The notes: a model not told the origin generated them from the sequence alone. Shown: positions 19,746-33,815, numbered from the stretch's first letter. The stretch is DNA of 64,000 nt from Artemia franciscana (GCF_032884065.1 NW_027063627.1:877980-941979); one strand, 5' to 3'. Numbers and translations: made by a program.

Positions 19746-21855
19746 CAAGGGTTGTAAGCTGGGCAATTCGTTCATTGTTTACACATGGTATGTGTTATTT
19801 AGAAATGTATGCATTTTTATCTTTACTTTCCAAGAAATCGAAAGGTATTCATGTAAGTCCGTATGAAGACCGGTTCCTTTTGAGGTCGGTTCCTTTTGAA
19901 GTCCGTATCTGAGAAACTAATTAATCGTAAAGATTGTATCGTATATCGTCAAATCGTCTATTTGTTCAACCCTGAACGGAGCATCTACAAGAATCTATAA
20001 AATTTTACTAATTCTACCTTGAGATATGGAGACTACCTATTACGAACTACCTATAGCAAATTACTATTTTACCTATTCAATTATTAGCTAGGCACAAATT
20101 ACTAAAAATACAGATTGCTAATTCTACCTATTTTTTGTTGATTTTGGGCCAGTAAATGCTGCAGTGCCTAAGGGGTTAAGATATTTTGCGTGACGGTGTA
20201 CTTTTAATTTAATTTGGTTTTTTGTCAATCCTGGCTAATACTCGTGCCTCCCCATAGAATAGTCTATGTCTCCCTGGTGAGGTATGCCTCCCAGTTCGGA
20301 AAGCACTGCCCTAGTCGATGTTCCGAGCCATAGTTCTAACCAACCGATCATGTCCCATAAAATAACTGTTTATCTGCCTAAATAACACTAATAAACTGGA
20401 GTTTACCTCTACTTTGACAATATTACATCATCACTTCAAGGTCAATGACTTTCTGTCTGTCCAGGAATGATTAATTCTACCTGCTGTCCTGTGATGAAAA
20501 AAAATCCCGTTAGGTAACAGGCTACTAAACAAAATTCCTATTATTGGGTACACTCGCTAAAAAATTTGCAGAACCCTCGGACGCAAACATTTTTTTCTTA
20601 GTTCAATGTGCTCGGGATTAAAGGGGGTTTCTTTTTTAATATAAAAAAAATTACTTTACCTAGAAAAAATTCAGAGTTTTTAGCCTTTCTGTGAGAAATG
20701 TGCTGACAAAAATCTGAATTTTTTTAACTGCAGTGAAAAGTGTACTTTTTTTTATTTTTGAAAACAAAAATCTTATTCGTGCAGGCCCAAGTCTCTTCTT
20801 TCGATTAATATAAGACTGCACTGAATTTGACCAATCTTATCTGTAAAACATAATTTAGAATCGTCGAGCCCCGCTATAGGCCAAATTTGATGTTTTTGAC
20901 CTATATCTCAGAAACGCCCCAACGGCAAACATGCGTCATACGATATTCATCTTCAGCATGGTTGACTACCCTGTTATCCCTCCTTCAGATTTTTGTACCT
21001 TCCACTATGGGCACTAATCGAAATAATCCAAATACAGAATCTGGAGCTCTGACTTTTTTGTTCATGCGATTTCGTCTTTTTCAAATTTTGCCTTACAGTG
21101 TTCAAAGATTGTCAGTATTGTCGAGCAAAAACAAAAATTTTAAATTTCTGAGGAGCGAATTTCAATTTTTTAATTTTTTGTCGAGAAATAACACACATGT
21201 TCATTTTATAATTAAGTTTTCCCATTTTTAAGATTTGGTCAAGGAAATTCAAAAATTTTGGGTGTCATTTGTGGATTTTGATGCGTTTATGGTTCTATGG
21301 TTTTGACTAGACATGGGTTAAAGTTCCCCTGCATAGACTAAGGTGTCTCAGTTGTGCGAGAGAGAAAATTTGGGGAAATAAGAAATTTGGCATTTAAATG
21401 GTACATTCTAATTTATGTAATATAGGTACAATATGTTATATAGCACTGGAAAAAGAGATAGGGCAATAGAGCAATTGACTAGAACTAAGGCTTTTATTCA
21501 GCCTTGATATAAATTTAAAAACACCCTACTCCCCATGCTTCAGAAAATTCATGGAAGATATATAATTTGAGCCTTATTTTGCATAATAGGGGTGGGGGAC
21601 TAGGGGTGAAGTGAAGTGTTTTAAGCGAGAATAAAAGCTAGTATTAAATCAATTTTTAAGTAGTCTACATAATTTTATGGTGTTTCCTGCTGAACTAGTA
21701 TCAAACAACTAAACCAGTATCAAAATTTGTATTTTAAAATATAAAAGTATTGAAGTTTTGAGCCTAAATATAACTATTAAAACTAGTATAGCAAATATAG
21801 GTAATATTTTAATTTGTCAATAAGTAGATGACCCACCAATTCATTTTATATAAAA
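19746..21855. other. No recognisable feature
   Basis: AT-rich non-coding DNA. An open frame at 20887-21231 has no recognisable motif and looks like chance. No repeats strong enough to name. Confidence 0.6.
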
Positions 21856-22000
21856 CTAGCTGTTGGGGTGGCGCTTCGCGCCACCCCAACACCTAGTTGG
21901 TGGGGGCGCTTCGCGCCCCCCCAAGCCCCCCCAAGCGCGTAAGTCGTTACGCGCCATATTAGTTACGCGCCATTGTAGTTGTGTCCCTATGTCCCACCTG

Positions 22001-22112
<112 letters not shown>

Positions 22113-22309
22113 TTTAACTACGTAAAACTTGCGAATATACAACATTCTTTGCTGTCCCATTGTCTGTGCATATAAATAGATTGTCAGGTTTACCGACTCT
22201 TGAACATGCAACATATAATGGTCCATGGGAAAACAATCCGTATTCAGATCTATACCTCATGATTCTAATGATTGCCCTTGAGCTTTGTTGATGGTGATTG
22301 CTAATCGAC

Positions 22310-22640
22310 CATTCCCTGAGTCGCCATCGTCATTTATATATCCCCCTGTGCACCCCGGCGTCCCCTTTGTAGTTATGTCCCTGTGTCCCGGTCGTCATTT
22401 ATATTCCCTGTGTCCCGGTCGTCATTTGTGTCCCGGTGTTCCAGTCTGTGATTTCTCTTTGAGTGTCCCGGGCGTCATTTATATTCCTTGTGTCCCGGTG
22501 TCCCGGTCGTCATTTATATCCCCCTGTGCCCCCCGGCGTCCCCATTGTAGTTGTGTCCCTGTGTCCCGGTCGTCATTTATATTCCCTGTGTCCCGGTCGT
22601 CATTTGTATCCCGGTGTCCCGGTCTGTATATACATTCGTT
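22310..22640. repeat. GTCCCGGTCGTCATTTATA minisatellite
   Basis: About eight imperfect units alternate between GTCGTCATTTATATTCCCTG and GTCGTCATTTGTATCCCGG. Related arrays occur in the other Helitrons at 37630-38010 (reverse), 38655-38800, 40675-40850 and 48475-48850. Confidence 0.85.
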
Positions 22641-23640
22641 TTTTAGTTTTGTTTTTCTCCTTTATTTTTTTCCTTTTTTCTTTTTTTTCTTTTTTAGTTT
22701 ATTTAGATTTTTAGATTTCTTAGTTTTTTTATTAGTTTTTAGTTTTTTTGTAGTTTTTACCTTTTTTTAGTTTTTTTTTTTACTTATGTCCTGGTCGTCA
22801 TTTATACTCCCTGTGTCCCGGTCGTCATTTGTGTCTCGGTGCTTTGTTGATTGCTAATTTATATTATATTTATATTTATATTTTTTATATTTATTAATAT
22901 TTTTTTAGTTTTCTTTTTCTCTTATTTTTCAGTTTTTTCCTTTTTTTTAGTTTTTTCTTTTTTAGTTTTTAGTTTTTTTTTGTTTTTTACCTTTTTTTTA
23001 GTTTTTTAGCTTTTTTAGTTTTTTTTATTAGTTTTTAGTTTTTTTTTAGTTTTTGCCTTTTTTTAGTTTTTTCAGTTTTTTTTAGTTTTTAGTTTTTTAC
23101 CTTTTTTTAGTTTTTTTTAGTTTTTTTAGTTTTTTTTTCTTTTTAGTCTTTTTTGTAGTTTTTACCTTTTTTAGTTTTTTTTCTTCTTTTGTATTAGTGT
23201 GAAATAATTCAGACGTCATATGCGGACAAACACGACGTCACTCGACAGACAGACAGACAGACATAACCCACAAACAACTTATTTTTATATATATTTATTC
23301 ATATTTTTTTAGTTTTCTTTTTCTCTTTTATTTTTCAGTTTTTTCCTTTTTTTAGTTTTTTTCTTTTTTAGTTTTTAGTTTTTTTTAGTTTTTTACCTTT
23401 TTTTAGTTTTTTTTTAGTTTTTTTAGTTTTTTAGCTTTTTTAGTTTTTTTATTAGTTTTTATTTTTTTTTTGTAGTTTTTGCCTTTTTTTATTTTTTCCA
23501 GTTTTTTTTAGTTATTAGATTTTTACCTTTTTTTAGTTTTTTTTTAGTTTTTTAGCTTTTTTAGTTTTTTTTTCTTTTTAGTTTTTTTTTGTAGTTTTTA
23601 CCTTTTTTAGTTTTTTTCTTCTTTTGTATTAGTGTGAAAT
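22641..23640. repeat. T-rich array of TTTTTAGTTTTTT-type words
   Basis: Two arrays of TTTAG, TTTTAGC and TTTTACC words are separated by a leader-like stretch (23215-23300). Higher-order repetition is visible. No coding potential. Confidence 0.85.
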
Positions 23641-23723
23641 AATGCAGACGTCATATGCGGACAAACATGACGTCACCTGATCCACAGATCCACACACAGA
23701 CAACTTATTTTTATATATATAGA

Positions 23724-24943
23724 TTGAAAGAAATGTATAAAAAAGAAAGTTGTCAGGAGAATACAGTGCATATTAGACTAAAGAAGTAAGATTGGTTGTT
23801 TAAAGCTTGATATTATGTACAAAAAAAAAAAAAAAAAGAATTCCTGGAAGTCTGGGCAATTTTGATGTTTATTTCAAGGATGATATAAGAAACATTATTT
23901 GAGATTTTTTGTTTTAATAAAGTGAAAATGATACTCAAGCTTTTAGTGTGGATAGGGGGGCGATACAACCCCTCTTATTGGCGTCAGTTTCGATTCGAAT
24001 TAAAGCTTACTTCGCTAGGCATTTTAACATGTTCCTTTTTGGTTTTATGTGATCATCCATTGCATTCTTTTATTTTTAAGTTTTATGTGATTACTCGTTT
24101 TAATTATGTTTGTTTTAGGCTTTAAATTCATTATAAAACTTCTTTGTTTGATGTCTAACTTATTATGCTAATTTATAATTTAAATGGAATCATATTTTGA
24201 CTTTACTTTGAAAATACTTTTGTAGGGAAAAGTTATTTTGAATTACTCTCTGTTCCTTTTCAAATACTATAACAGTTTCATTTAATGGCATCCTTATAAA
24301 GAGAAAATTTGATGACAGTCGATTGGGCTCAGGTTGTCATCTTTAAACACTTATTCAATGGTTTTTGAGTCCGTTCTAGTTGCCAAAATTGCAAAATATC
24401 TTAAGTAAGAAAGATTTGAGCAACAGCGATTAAGTAAAACAGCAGACAAAGTTCAAATTTAGAATAATTTGAGCGTTGGGTCTCAAATTTGAAAAAAAAT
24501 GTCAAAACAGGTCAATTTTTTGAAAAAGAAAAACATATAAATTACAGGCATCACATAAAAACATGACATTTCAAGGTGGAAGGGGTATAAATATCCCTCT
24601 CCTTCTATGTACTTGACTTGATGCTGGCTATCTTTTTGGAAGTATGGAGGCATTTTTACGTCACAATATTAAGTAATATCGTATGTCATATTTACCTAAA
24701 AGGAATATTTCGTTCTTGAAAAAAAATTTGATGTTTCTTCGTCCAACCTCAATTACTCAAGCTGTTAATTAAGCTGAAGTACAGTCCAGTGGACCATTTC
24801 ATCAATATAGGTTCGTTTTTAGTTTTTTGTTGAAAAATTTTGGGTTGCCTTTTCCCCCATTTTTTATGAGAAAAATTCACGTTTGAGGCTTAAAATCAAG
24901 TTATATCAGTCATCACACCACCTGCATTGATTTTTTCCTCGAG
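23724..24943. other. No gene; 24760-24943 repeats at 27230-27423
   Basis: AT-rich non-coding DNA. The last 180 bp (AGTCCAGTGGACCA, then AAAATTCACGTTTGAGGCTT, ending CCTCGAG) recur about 2.5 kb downstream. Confidence 0.6.
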
Positions 24944-24977
24944 TTGGGGTGGCGCGAAGCGCCACCCCAACAGCTAG
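24944..24977 (+). mobile_element. Solo Helitron 3' terminus
   Basis: A 13-bp stem, GTTGGGGTGGCGC, with a GAA loop and its complement is followed by AGCTAG and T. The rest of the element is missing; the left side joins a different repeat directly. Confidence 0.8.
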
Positions 24978-26455
24978 TATATCAAATATATATATTGATC
25001 AGAATCACTTGATTTGGTTTCTTATGATCTTTTTTACTTTAATAATTGCTTTAAGGAAATTACGTTTTTAGCCCTTAAAGGGATTAAGAGGGATCAAATT
25101 AGAGGTAAAATAAATATTCAGTTACATTCTTTTCATCTGCCTTTTATGCAATTTTGCTTTACATTGGACCGAAAATTAAATAATCCTTTTTGCCATCATT
25201 CCCAATTGGTATAGGCTATTTATGCTTATTTATATTAATAGCTATAAGAACACTTTATAAACTCACACGAGACAAGAAGCTTTGGTATTTATTTAAAAGT
25301 TCGTTATAATGAGAACTAAGTTTTTTTAAATTGCCAAGATAATTTATTTGCAGAAAAGCCTCTTAAAATCAATTTTTTGCTTAAAATGTTACACCTATTA
25401 TAAAAATCAATATAATTACTACAAATCCTCGCATATCTAACTACTTGTGAGTAAAATGATGAATATGTGATATTTGAGTGTATATTACTTTCAGGGAGCG
25501 GGAAATTAATCACGTCAAATTCGAAATCATCCGTTTTATTATACATTTTAAAACCTAATTTATTATTATCGGAAATATTAATATTCAAATCTAAGAAATG
25601 ATCTTCTGGACCAGTCCATGACTAGGTTCAAGAGTAAGCTCTGATGGATATATATTTTTAGAAATATCAATAAATTCCTTACAATTTAAAACCAAAATAT
25701 CATCTAATATCTTTTATTATTTGACAAAACATGCAGGCAAATTCTGAAATTTTCTGCTCCTAAAAGAGCATCTGATTTCATGTTTTCAGTAAAGTACTAT
25801 TTTTTTACTTACCACAACGGGTCAACACATTAATTACTTTCTGTTCATTTTCCTTTCAAGAAGTTTTTCTGTAAAAAATAGTAACCATAAAATTATAAAT
25901 TTAAATGTTTTCCATAATATTTTTTATTACATTTTAATTATTATATTTAAATATATATTATTTTCTTTATATTTATATTATGATTATGTTTATATTTTCC
26001 ATGATATTCAAATATTTACACAAAATTACAATTAAAATGTTTTTGGAAATTGAATATATTTTGTAAAAAAACGAAAGGATAGTTATGCCAGAAATATGTC
26101 GAAGGGTGCCAAATATCAACGCATTTTTCAGCTTATTTGTCCCGTTGGTTGTTAAAGGGAGGCAATACCCCTATCACTCTGTTAGGCTTTGGGATAAGTT
26201 TCAATAGTTTGTAACAGAGAAAAAAAAACTTTGTTTATAACACAGATTTGTTTTTCGGAAATAATTCTATTATTTTGAAGAAAATTCAGACGATTCTAGG
26301 GAAAATTCTGATTCATGTTGCTTATTGAATGGGATGGTTAACAGATGAAATATAGAGAAAAATGGTTGTAACACCCAAACAAAGCAGTGGAAAAAAACAA
26401 ATGATATAAATTCGGCTTTTAGTATCTTTCTTATTATATTTTTTAACCAGCATGT
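24978..26455 (-). pseudogene. Penelope-like reverse transcriptase fragment with flanks (copy 3)
   Basis: 25588-25316 on the minus strand reads FKMYNKTDDFEFDVINFPLP, then the RYARI region and ILRGFSANKLSWQFKK, parallel to 8500-8832. 25730-26455 matches the non-coding block at 8961-9694. 24978-25260 is a separate piece also found at 49908-50190 and, in reverse and more diverged, at about 35400-35560. Confidence 0.6.
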
Positions 26456-27210
26456 GGCAAGTGGCAGGCTTCTATATATAGATTCTCATTGTTCCTTGTA
26501 TTCTATTGCAGTTTTATCAAAGATATTTAATTATTAAAGCAAGTCCAATTTCCAACAATGATATCTACTAAGCTTCAAGGTTTTGGTCTTCTTTTTTAAG
26601 ATTTTTGAATTCTTGTTATCCCTTGTTTTTTGATTTAATTTTTTTTCTTTTTATTTTTTTTTAGTTTTTAGTTTTTTTTTGTTTTTTTTTCTTTTTACTT
26701 TTTTTAGTTGTTTACCTTTTTTAGTTATTTTTTTTTTTTGGTTTTGTATCTTTATCTTCTTAATTTTTTAGTTTTTCCGCAGCGTGCCCCAGCAACACGC
26801 GTGCGAAGTGCTAATTTTTAACTGCGTAAAACTTGCGAATATACAACTGGTAACTCCTCTTATATACTCTGGTAATTCATCGACACACATTCTTTTTTTT
26901 AATTTCTTTTTCAGCCGCAAGCCAAGTTCCGCATTGCTCTTGTAATATACCGACACGCTTTCTTTTGGTGATTTCTCTCTGAGCCGCAAGCCTAAGCCTT
27001 CCCATAAAACAACACGTATGCAAGGTGATATATCGCATTTTCTAATGATTGCCCTTGAGCTTTGTTGATAGTGATTGCAAATGCTATTCGAATTGGAAAT
27101 GCAATCTTTTAAACTGAAGAGGTAGATCCGTTGGAATCATGGGAATCCCAGGAATAAGAACAGCCTCGCCCTCGGAAGGTCCTGTCAAGATTGTTGCCTC
27201 TATTACGTCT
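26456..27210 (-). pseudogene. Old Helitron remnant, 3' part (second duplicate)
   Basis: This matches 9700-10480: T-rich DNA, then minus-strand remnants of the Helitron N-terminal repeats and the helicase end. The terminal hairpin is missing here; AAC joins directly to CAGCATG, exactly where copy A has the 36-bp hairpin. Confidence 0.65.
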
Positions 27211-28515
27211 CCATCCAGGCTCTATTACTTAAGGTGTCAATTAAGCAGACGTATAGTCCAGTGGACCAATTCATCAATATTGATTCGTTTTTTGTTTTTT
27301 TTTGCTGAAAATTTTTGGGTTGGTTACCTTTTCCCCTATTTTCAACGAGAAAAATTCACGTTTGAGGCTTAAAATCAAGTTATATCAGTCATCCCACCCC
27401 CTGCATTAATTTTTTCCTCGAGTTTGTATGCCGCTAGTGATTAGTTGTTTACTGTTTTGTTTGCTTCTATGATTGAACATCAAGGAGTAATATAACATAT
27501 GAATAACTCAATTTATTAATAACAATTTGTAATTTGGATTCAAAAAAGTGAAATTCTGAAATATATGGCTGTAATAGTATAATTGAGTTCTTAATCAATG
27601 CCATTTCCTGTTCTTGATCTGAAGATGGAGTCTAGTTGCGAAAACATACAGCAAAATAGAAAATTAAGAAAACAGGACATGGATGGAACAAAAAATGAAA
27701 TATTGATGGGCTAGGTGGGACCTCTTAAGATCACATTACTTCGTGTGTAAGGGTGATGGTAGATATATGTGATGATGATAGAGCATCAGAGAGAGTTTCT
27801 AAGCCAAAGGATAGTCTAACGTTCTTCCTATTTCTTCTCACCGTCATTTGATTATTTAGATGATGGATTTGCGGTCCATGTTTCAGATATAACAGGAGTC
27901 CTAAAATAGAAGGATCAGAATTATGATTGGGTTTCACTTTTCAAAAGTCTTTCTTCAAAATTTTACCTATTTCCACATAAAAATTTTATAAAGAAGTATT
28001 TGAAAAACCTAGGGTTATGAGTAGACTAAATATTGCATTTATCTTCTACTACTCCGAAATAATATTTTCCAATAATGTAACTGTACATCGTGTTCATTTC
28101 CATTCGTTGACTCCCGTAAAGTTTACATTAAAGAATATAATGATACTGTCTCTTCGTCACTTTAATCACGAATAGAACTATTGCTTTTAATAATAAAAAT
28201 GAGTTCAACCTAAAATAGTATTTGAGGATTTGAATCGTTTATAATTAGGATAAAGTTTTATAATTTGAAGAGTATCCATATGATCAGGAGAATCCTTAAT
28301 GATCCAGGATAAGGCGTGGGATAATAAGTCACGCCTTATTGAATTCGTGTTTTCTTTGTGAATCAATACAACAGGAATGTTCACTGCATCCATATTCAGA
28401 TCTCAAAGGATGTTGAATGCTTAGGACTTCTTTCCCTTGCACATTTAGCGAGAGTTGTTTTGTTTTGCTTTTAAACAAAGAGTTTTGGTCACTAAGTCTA
28501 TAAATAGAATTCAGT
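27211..28515. other. Mostly featureless; one weak exon-like frame
   Basis: 27230-27423 repeats 24760-24943. A minus-strand frame at 28393-28205 (62 codons, beginning MDAVNIPVVLIHKENTN) is followed by TTTTAG|GTTGAA, which could be a splice donor, but no family is recognised. Nothing else is seen. Confidence 0.4.
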
Positions 28516-29306
28516 ATGTTTCAAGGGAAGGCTATAATTTCATGTTATGGACGGGGCTTTTCCACTGCTGAAAACACACCCATCCAATCTATACAAATGA
28601 ACCATTTTTCCTTGGTGAAAGGTGGTTTAAGGGTTGCTATGCCTCCTTACGCTAACTCGGACTTTTTGTCGTTGTCTATGGCTTTATGTTGCCCCTCTTT
28701 GTTCTCTAGGATCGTCGATTTGGTATTTGAGCCATCACGAACCTTACCTAAGTCTAGTTTTGCGGTTTTCGGACCTTCAATCTTCTTATAATTTTATCAG
28801 GACATTACATTTACAGTCTTTCTATTTATTTGTTTATTTTCTTACGAACGACTTCCACTGTCATAAATCAAAATTTATTCTGTGTACATATAAAGTACCT
28901 AACTTGATTAGTTCAGCTTATTTTTTCATTGAAAAGGAAAAAGTCCATATTATTACATAGAAACAATTGTTATCAAATCAATTGCCCATCTCTTGTCCTT
29001 CGTGCTATTTTTTTTACTCGTTTTGCAGCTAAATCATCCAAGCTAGAGACTTGAAATTTTGTTGAAATACTCTAAAACAGAGAGAATGGTACATGAATTT
29101 ATTTTAGATTCTAAGTCTTGCACTCAATAGGTTTCTAGCTATAAAAGGGCAGGAAGGGCATGAATAGTTTCTACACCTTATATGTTCTGATTAAGAATAG
29201 TCGTCCATTAGCCAAACCACTAAAAGTAAAAACTGAATGCATAAGATTCTTCTACAAAAATGGTAAACCGAAAATTTCTCGGCCCAGCAGTCATTTAATG
29301 CGTAAA

Positions 29307-31873
29307 TAATAATAATAATAATAATAATTTATTTATCACCCACTTTACAAAAACAGAGGTTAAGTGGAGTAAAATACAAAAGAAAAACAGCAAAAGTAAT
29401 ACAAGAAACAAATTTAATCACATACAGAAAAAAGACGGATAAGGCGATGAATACATCCTAGCCTATTAATCGCTTTAATAGCTAGATTGGCAGATAATTT
29501 TTCGAAAGCACCAGTAATATTTGTCGCACAATACTTTTTAACCAGTTTTGTATTCTGGTAAGAACGAGGTAGATATAAAAGAAATTTGCAGTACCGGTAA
29601 TAATTTATACGAATACGTTTTAGATCACCAGTCAACAGAAGTGGCCTAATACCAGAACAGAAGAGTACAGAATGATCGCAAAAATTTGAGTAAAGCCGAG
29701 TTAGCGCTCTTCTCCTATAGTGTCCACGATTTGCTACAATCTTAGAGTAACCGAGCCTCAGCTTATCACTAATATCTTTGACAGCACGAGACCAGAGAGC
29801 ATTCATAGAATCGCAAACTGTTATACCAAGCCAACGAAATGATTTAACACGAGGAGTACTAAAACCACCGCAGTGTAGTGAATCTGAACAATTATTACCG
29901 TTGAAAACAAGAAACTCGCACTTGTCAATATTTAGGTACAGGCCGATATCGCGGAAAGCAGAAGTAACTGACTTCACTGAACGGGCAAGACCAGACTCAG
30001 TTTGACTAATCAGAAGAAGGTCATCCGCATAAGCCAGATATAAGATATCAGATGGTCCTAGTAGGCACGTAGTCGATATTTTTGATAGTACATTTTCAAT
30101 ACAAGCATTAAAAATATACGGCGAAAGAACTCCCCCTTGTCTTACACCACAACGAATAGGGATATGACCAAAATAAGAATTATCTAATGACTTAAGACGA
30201 AGGTAAGAATGGGAGTACCAAAAGCGAAGCACGTGAATTACCGATGGATTTACTCCTCTCTAGCATAATGCTGTCCATGCTTGAGTATGACAAACACTGT
30301 CAAATACTTTTGACAAGTCTAGGGTTGCGAAATGAAGTAAACGACGAGTGCGATGGGCATCTTTTAATAAAGAAGTCAAAGCACGGTGAGAATGCTGACA
30401 GCCTAGCCCCGATCTAAAACCAAATTGATTATCATCATTTAGAGCAAGCTTAGTGATATACGGTAGTAGGAGGTGTTTAAAAAGCTTGCTAAGAGTACAA
30501 GCTACCGTTATGCCCTATAAGAACTACAAGAAACCGGATCTTCTCCTTTTTTAGAAGTGACATAACGCTACCGCATAAGAACGAGTCGGGCACACACGAA
30601 CTACTAAAACACATTTGAAAAAGCAGTTGGATATGAGAAATCAGTTCAAAAGAATTCGGAACAAGATTCAAAACACTAATCCCATCAATATCCAAAGATT
30701 TTGATTTTAAACCCTTAATGCCGTTAACAATAGCCCACTTTTCAACTGGAATCACATGTCTCTGACATAAACGTGACGGCAAATTTTTTTCGAGCAAACG
30801 TGAGAAACGCTTATGCACTGCATAATTAACTTTCGAAAATATTTTTGAATAATGTTCGATCCAAGATGGACGAGGTATAATATCACTAGAACTTGTATCC
30901 GGAAACTTGGCAGAATTTATCACTTTTCGCCACTCACTATTATTTTTCGGAAAAGTTTCACCGGAGTAACGAACGGCACGAAGATGGCGTTTATATTCGA
31001 GTTTCGTCTTTTATTTTAGATCAAACACAGTACCCCGAGAAGGTCGACCACAGGCAGACCAGATTCTTAACCAGAATTTGACCTTATTCTTGACTTTTTT
31101 CAGCAAAGGATCACACTTCCAAATTAGTTTTTGGGTATTCCGCCTGACACGGATCAGTTGGACAGCCACATCTTCAGCTTGCTTTATACATAATATAATG
31201 TCACGATAATAGCGATTCAAATCAGCACGAGCATTGTCAATAATAGGGTACGCATTTGTGCAAAGAAGATGGAAGGGGAAACGTACGGTGGACAGTAGAG
31301 CTCCAAGTGTAGCAAGGTAAAGAGGCATGTTCGCACTAGACCAATCACGTTTTTCAAACCACTTATGCGACAGTGATGGTTGGTTCGAGTATACGTCAGA
31401 AGTAACCGTAATATCAAAATACAGAGGTAAATGATCATAATCTCTCTCATCTTCATCAATATGTACTGCTGAAGTTTGTAATGAATGATAGCAGATACAG
31501 TGGTCCAAATTTGAGACAGAACCACTACAGTGGATATATGTAAAACTGAGGTCTTTCACTATGACCTTAAATGCTGAGGGTAGACACTGAAAAAGCGCTT
31601 CCTTTCGTGTCGAGGAAACGGTGATGTAACAGTTTAAGTCGCCTATAAGCACCCACTTGTATCCGAGACGCTCAATACCAGATATGAGAGTCTTTAATTT
31701 GTTGCAGGCACTAGCATAACTGGAGAAGGAAGAAACAGATCTTCTATCATGGGGCAAATAGGCGTTGATTAGGATCACGTCTGCAAGCCGGATTGCAAGA
31801 TAGTGTTCAGAGGATTGGTAGTAGCTAGGAGACAAATATCTAGGCAAATATCGCTTAATTATACAGTGCTTAA
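29307..31873 (-). mobile_element. 5'-truncated non-LTR retrotransposon with (ATT)n tail
   Basis: On the minus strand it runs from 31873 to 29307 and ends in about seven ATT units. The uninterrupted target is visible at 711-720 of copy A (GCGTAAAGTGC). TAAA appears on both sides (29303-29306 and 31874-31877), consistent with a 4-bp target duplication. The 5' end starts inside the endonuclease domain. Confidence 0.88.
29414..31847 (-). pseudogene. Endonuclease-reverse transcriptase of the nested non-LTR element
   Basis: From 31847 the minus strand encodes the middle and end of an APE-type endonuclease (WVLIGDLNCYITV, VSNLDHCIC, DYDHLPLYFDI). A linker follows, then a reverse transcriptase with LCGSVMSLLKK, NQFGFRSGLGCQHSH, motif A (TLDLSKVFDSV), motif B (GVRQGGVLSPYIFN) and motif C YADD. 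The last part ends near 29414 with RLIRLFSVCD. The breaks are a frameshift near 30525 and a stop near 30258. Catalytic aspartates remain. It resembles the decayed copies at 1372-2795 and 32520-33800, so all belong to one lineage, but the clade is not certain. Confidence 0.82.
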
Positions 31874-32220
31874 TAAAGTGCTTAGGAAAAAAAGATCAGG
31901 AAGATTAACTACATTTTTCTGTAATTTTTTGTCCATTTATCAGTGAAAGATGGCTTAAACGACATACTGTAAAGATTAAACTCAATTGAATAGTCTAAGT
32001 GTTCAAACCTAAAAATTATTTTCTTCTAAAGTCTACCATTGTCTATTCCTTTCCATTTTCCCCTGTGTGAAAATGCAAGCTGATTAGTAACTATGAAAAC
32101 CAACATTCCTTCTAGAATACTTAACTATGTAATAAAAAAAAGGAAGAATATATCCATTTGCTTTGTAAAACGTTAAAATTAAGTAACATTGTAAAATTAG
32201 TTTTAATTCTTGCATATTTC

Positions 32221-32223
<3 letters not shown>

Positions 32224-32311
<88 letters not shown>
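32224..32311. repeat. (TA)n microsatellite
   Basis: About 88 bp of TA, the counterpart of 1074-1156. Confidence 0.97.
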
Positions 32312-32314
<3 letters not shown>

Positions 32315-32519
32315 CTCATGGAATAAGTTTATTAAAAGTGAGAAATGTTCCCCATATGCCCTATTTTGTCTCTAACTAGATAATTTTGTCGATCATTACA
32401 AGCACATACTCAGTGTATACAATAGTTTTCTTCAGTCTTTTTATTATAAGTTACACTAACCGCTATTAGCATAACGTCTCCTGCAGGCTCACGTACAGCC
32501 TGCAGTAATGTTTGATATT

Positions 32520-33815
32520 CGTAGGGCCTTACGATAAATTAAGTGTTCAAATAGCCTTAACGGTGACAGCCTTTCTTAGCGAAATATGGCTTATGATTTT
32601 CCAACTCTACTTAACCTTCTAGAAATACTTTTCCAGTCTTGCCTAGCACATTTGCTTGTTCCTGGTAGTTTCCTTTGTGGGCGTGTAACGTCTATTCAAA
32701 GGAAAGGCAACGAACCCACGTCATATGCAATTATCATCCCTTTACAGTATCTTGTTTTTTAAGTAGGTTGCTTGAACATTTATTACTACCAGAAATTGAG
32801 TCGGATTTTGATTTTACGCCTTTTCAGTTTGGTTTTCGGAAAAGTTTCGGTTGCTCCCATGCATATCATGTTTTAAGCTGACTCATGAAAGATGCCGTAA
32901 AAACTTAAAATGTCTTTATACTGTCTTACTGTTGACATTTCAGGGGCTTTCGACAATATTGTGCAATCTCAGGCTTTATTTTTCCTTGCGTGTTCAGGTG
33001 TTAATCCTTCCGTACTATGTTTATAGTCATCCTGGTACTAAAAGTCTGAAATTTAAGTTACCTGGAATGGTCAAATATCTTACCTGGTAAAAATTAATAA
33101 GAGAGTTCGACAAGCTGCCGTGTTGTCTTCTAGTATATTTTAACGTGTGCTTGTATCGTGCCTGTGTCCCCTTAAAAATTCTTTTTTTACGGTAATATTG
33201 GTTTGTCTTATATTTTATATGCAGACCACGTTGTATTTGTTGTCTGAACTCGCCGTGGATTGCTTTCCAATTTTACTATATTAACCAATGAACTATCTAG
33301 GATTGGACTGTCAGTTAATGCGTCTAAATGTGACTTTATTTGTTTTAAGAGCCCTTATGTGGTCGCTCCACTCTTTGCTGGGACAGCTGTTCTTCTATAC
33401 TCTTCCTTTGTTATTTGGCTTGGTCTATGTTTCGGCCCAACACTTTCCACTACCTGTTCATCCCTAGTGAACCAAACCGTGAAAACCCTACGTGTCACTT
33501 AGGGGAAAAGTCCCCCGAATAAAATCCGTTACAATCGCAATGGTTTGAGCATGACTCATAACGCTTATTGTGCCCCTGTGCTTTTGTTTTTATCAAGGAT
33601 TGCTCATCCGTTTCGTAAAAGAAATCGCCAGACTCTACCTGTGACTTATATCAGATATTGAAAATTCTTCCTCCGGCTTCCTAGATGGCACCGAAACAGA
33701 GAAGTCATTACTCGATTTGGTTTGATAGACGTGCCTTTTCGGATTCGGTCTTCCAGTGATGATTTATGTAAAAAGACTATGTAATATGGGTAATAAAGTT
33801 CATTCATTCATACCG
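32520..33815 (+). pseudogene. Decayed non-LTR reverse transcriptase (copy B)
   Basis: This is the counterpart of 1372-2795, with more stops and frameshifts. FQFGFRKSFGCSHAYHVLS, FDNIVQS and YADHVVFVV are readable. The same YADH change as in copy A shows that the catalytic loss came before the duplication. A 9-bp inverted repeat (CTGCAGGCT/AGCCTGCAG, 32481-32505) lies just upstream and is only half present in copy A. Confidence 0.75.

Noticed and set aside
20887..21231. 114-codon open frame
   Set aside because: No motif, AT-rich, with phenylalanine-rich chance composition.
23922..24125. 67-codon open frame
   Set aside because: No recognisable motif and no flanking splice or promoter signal.
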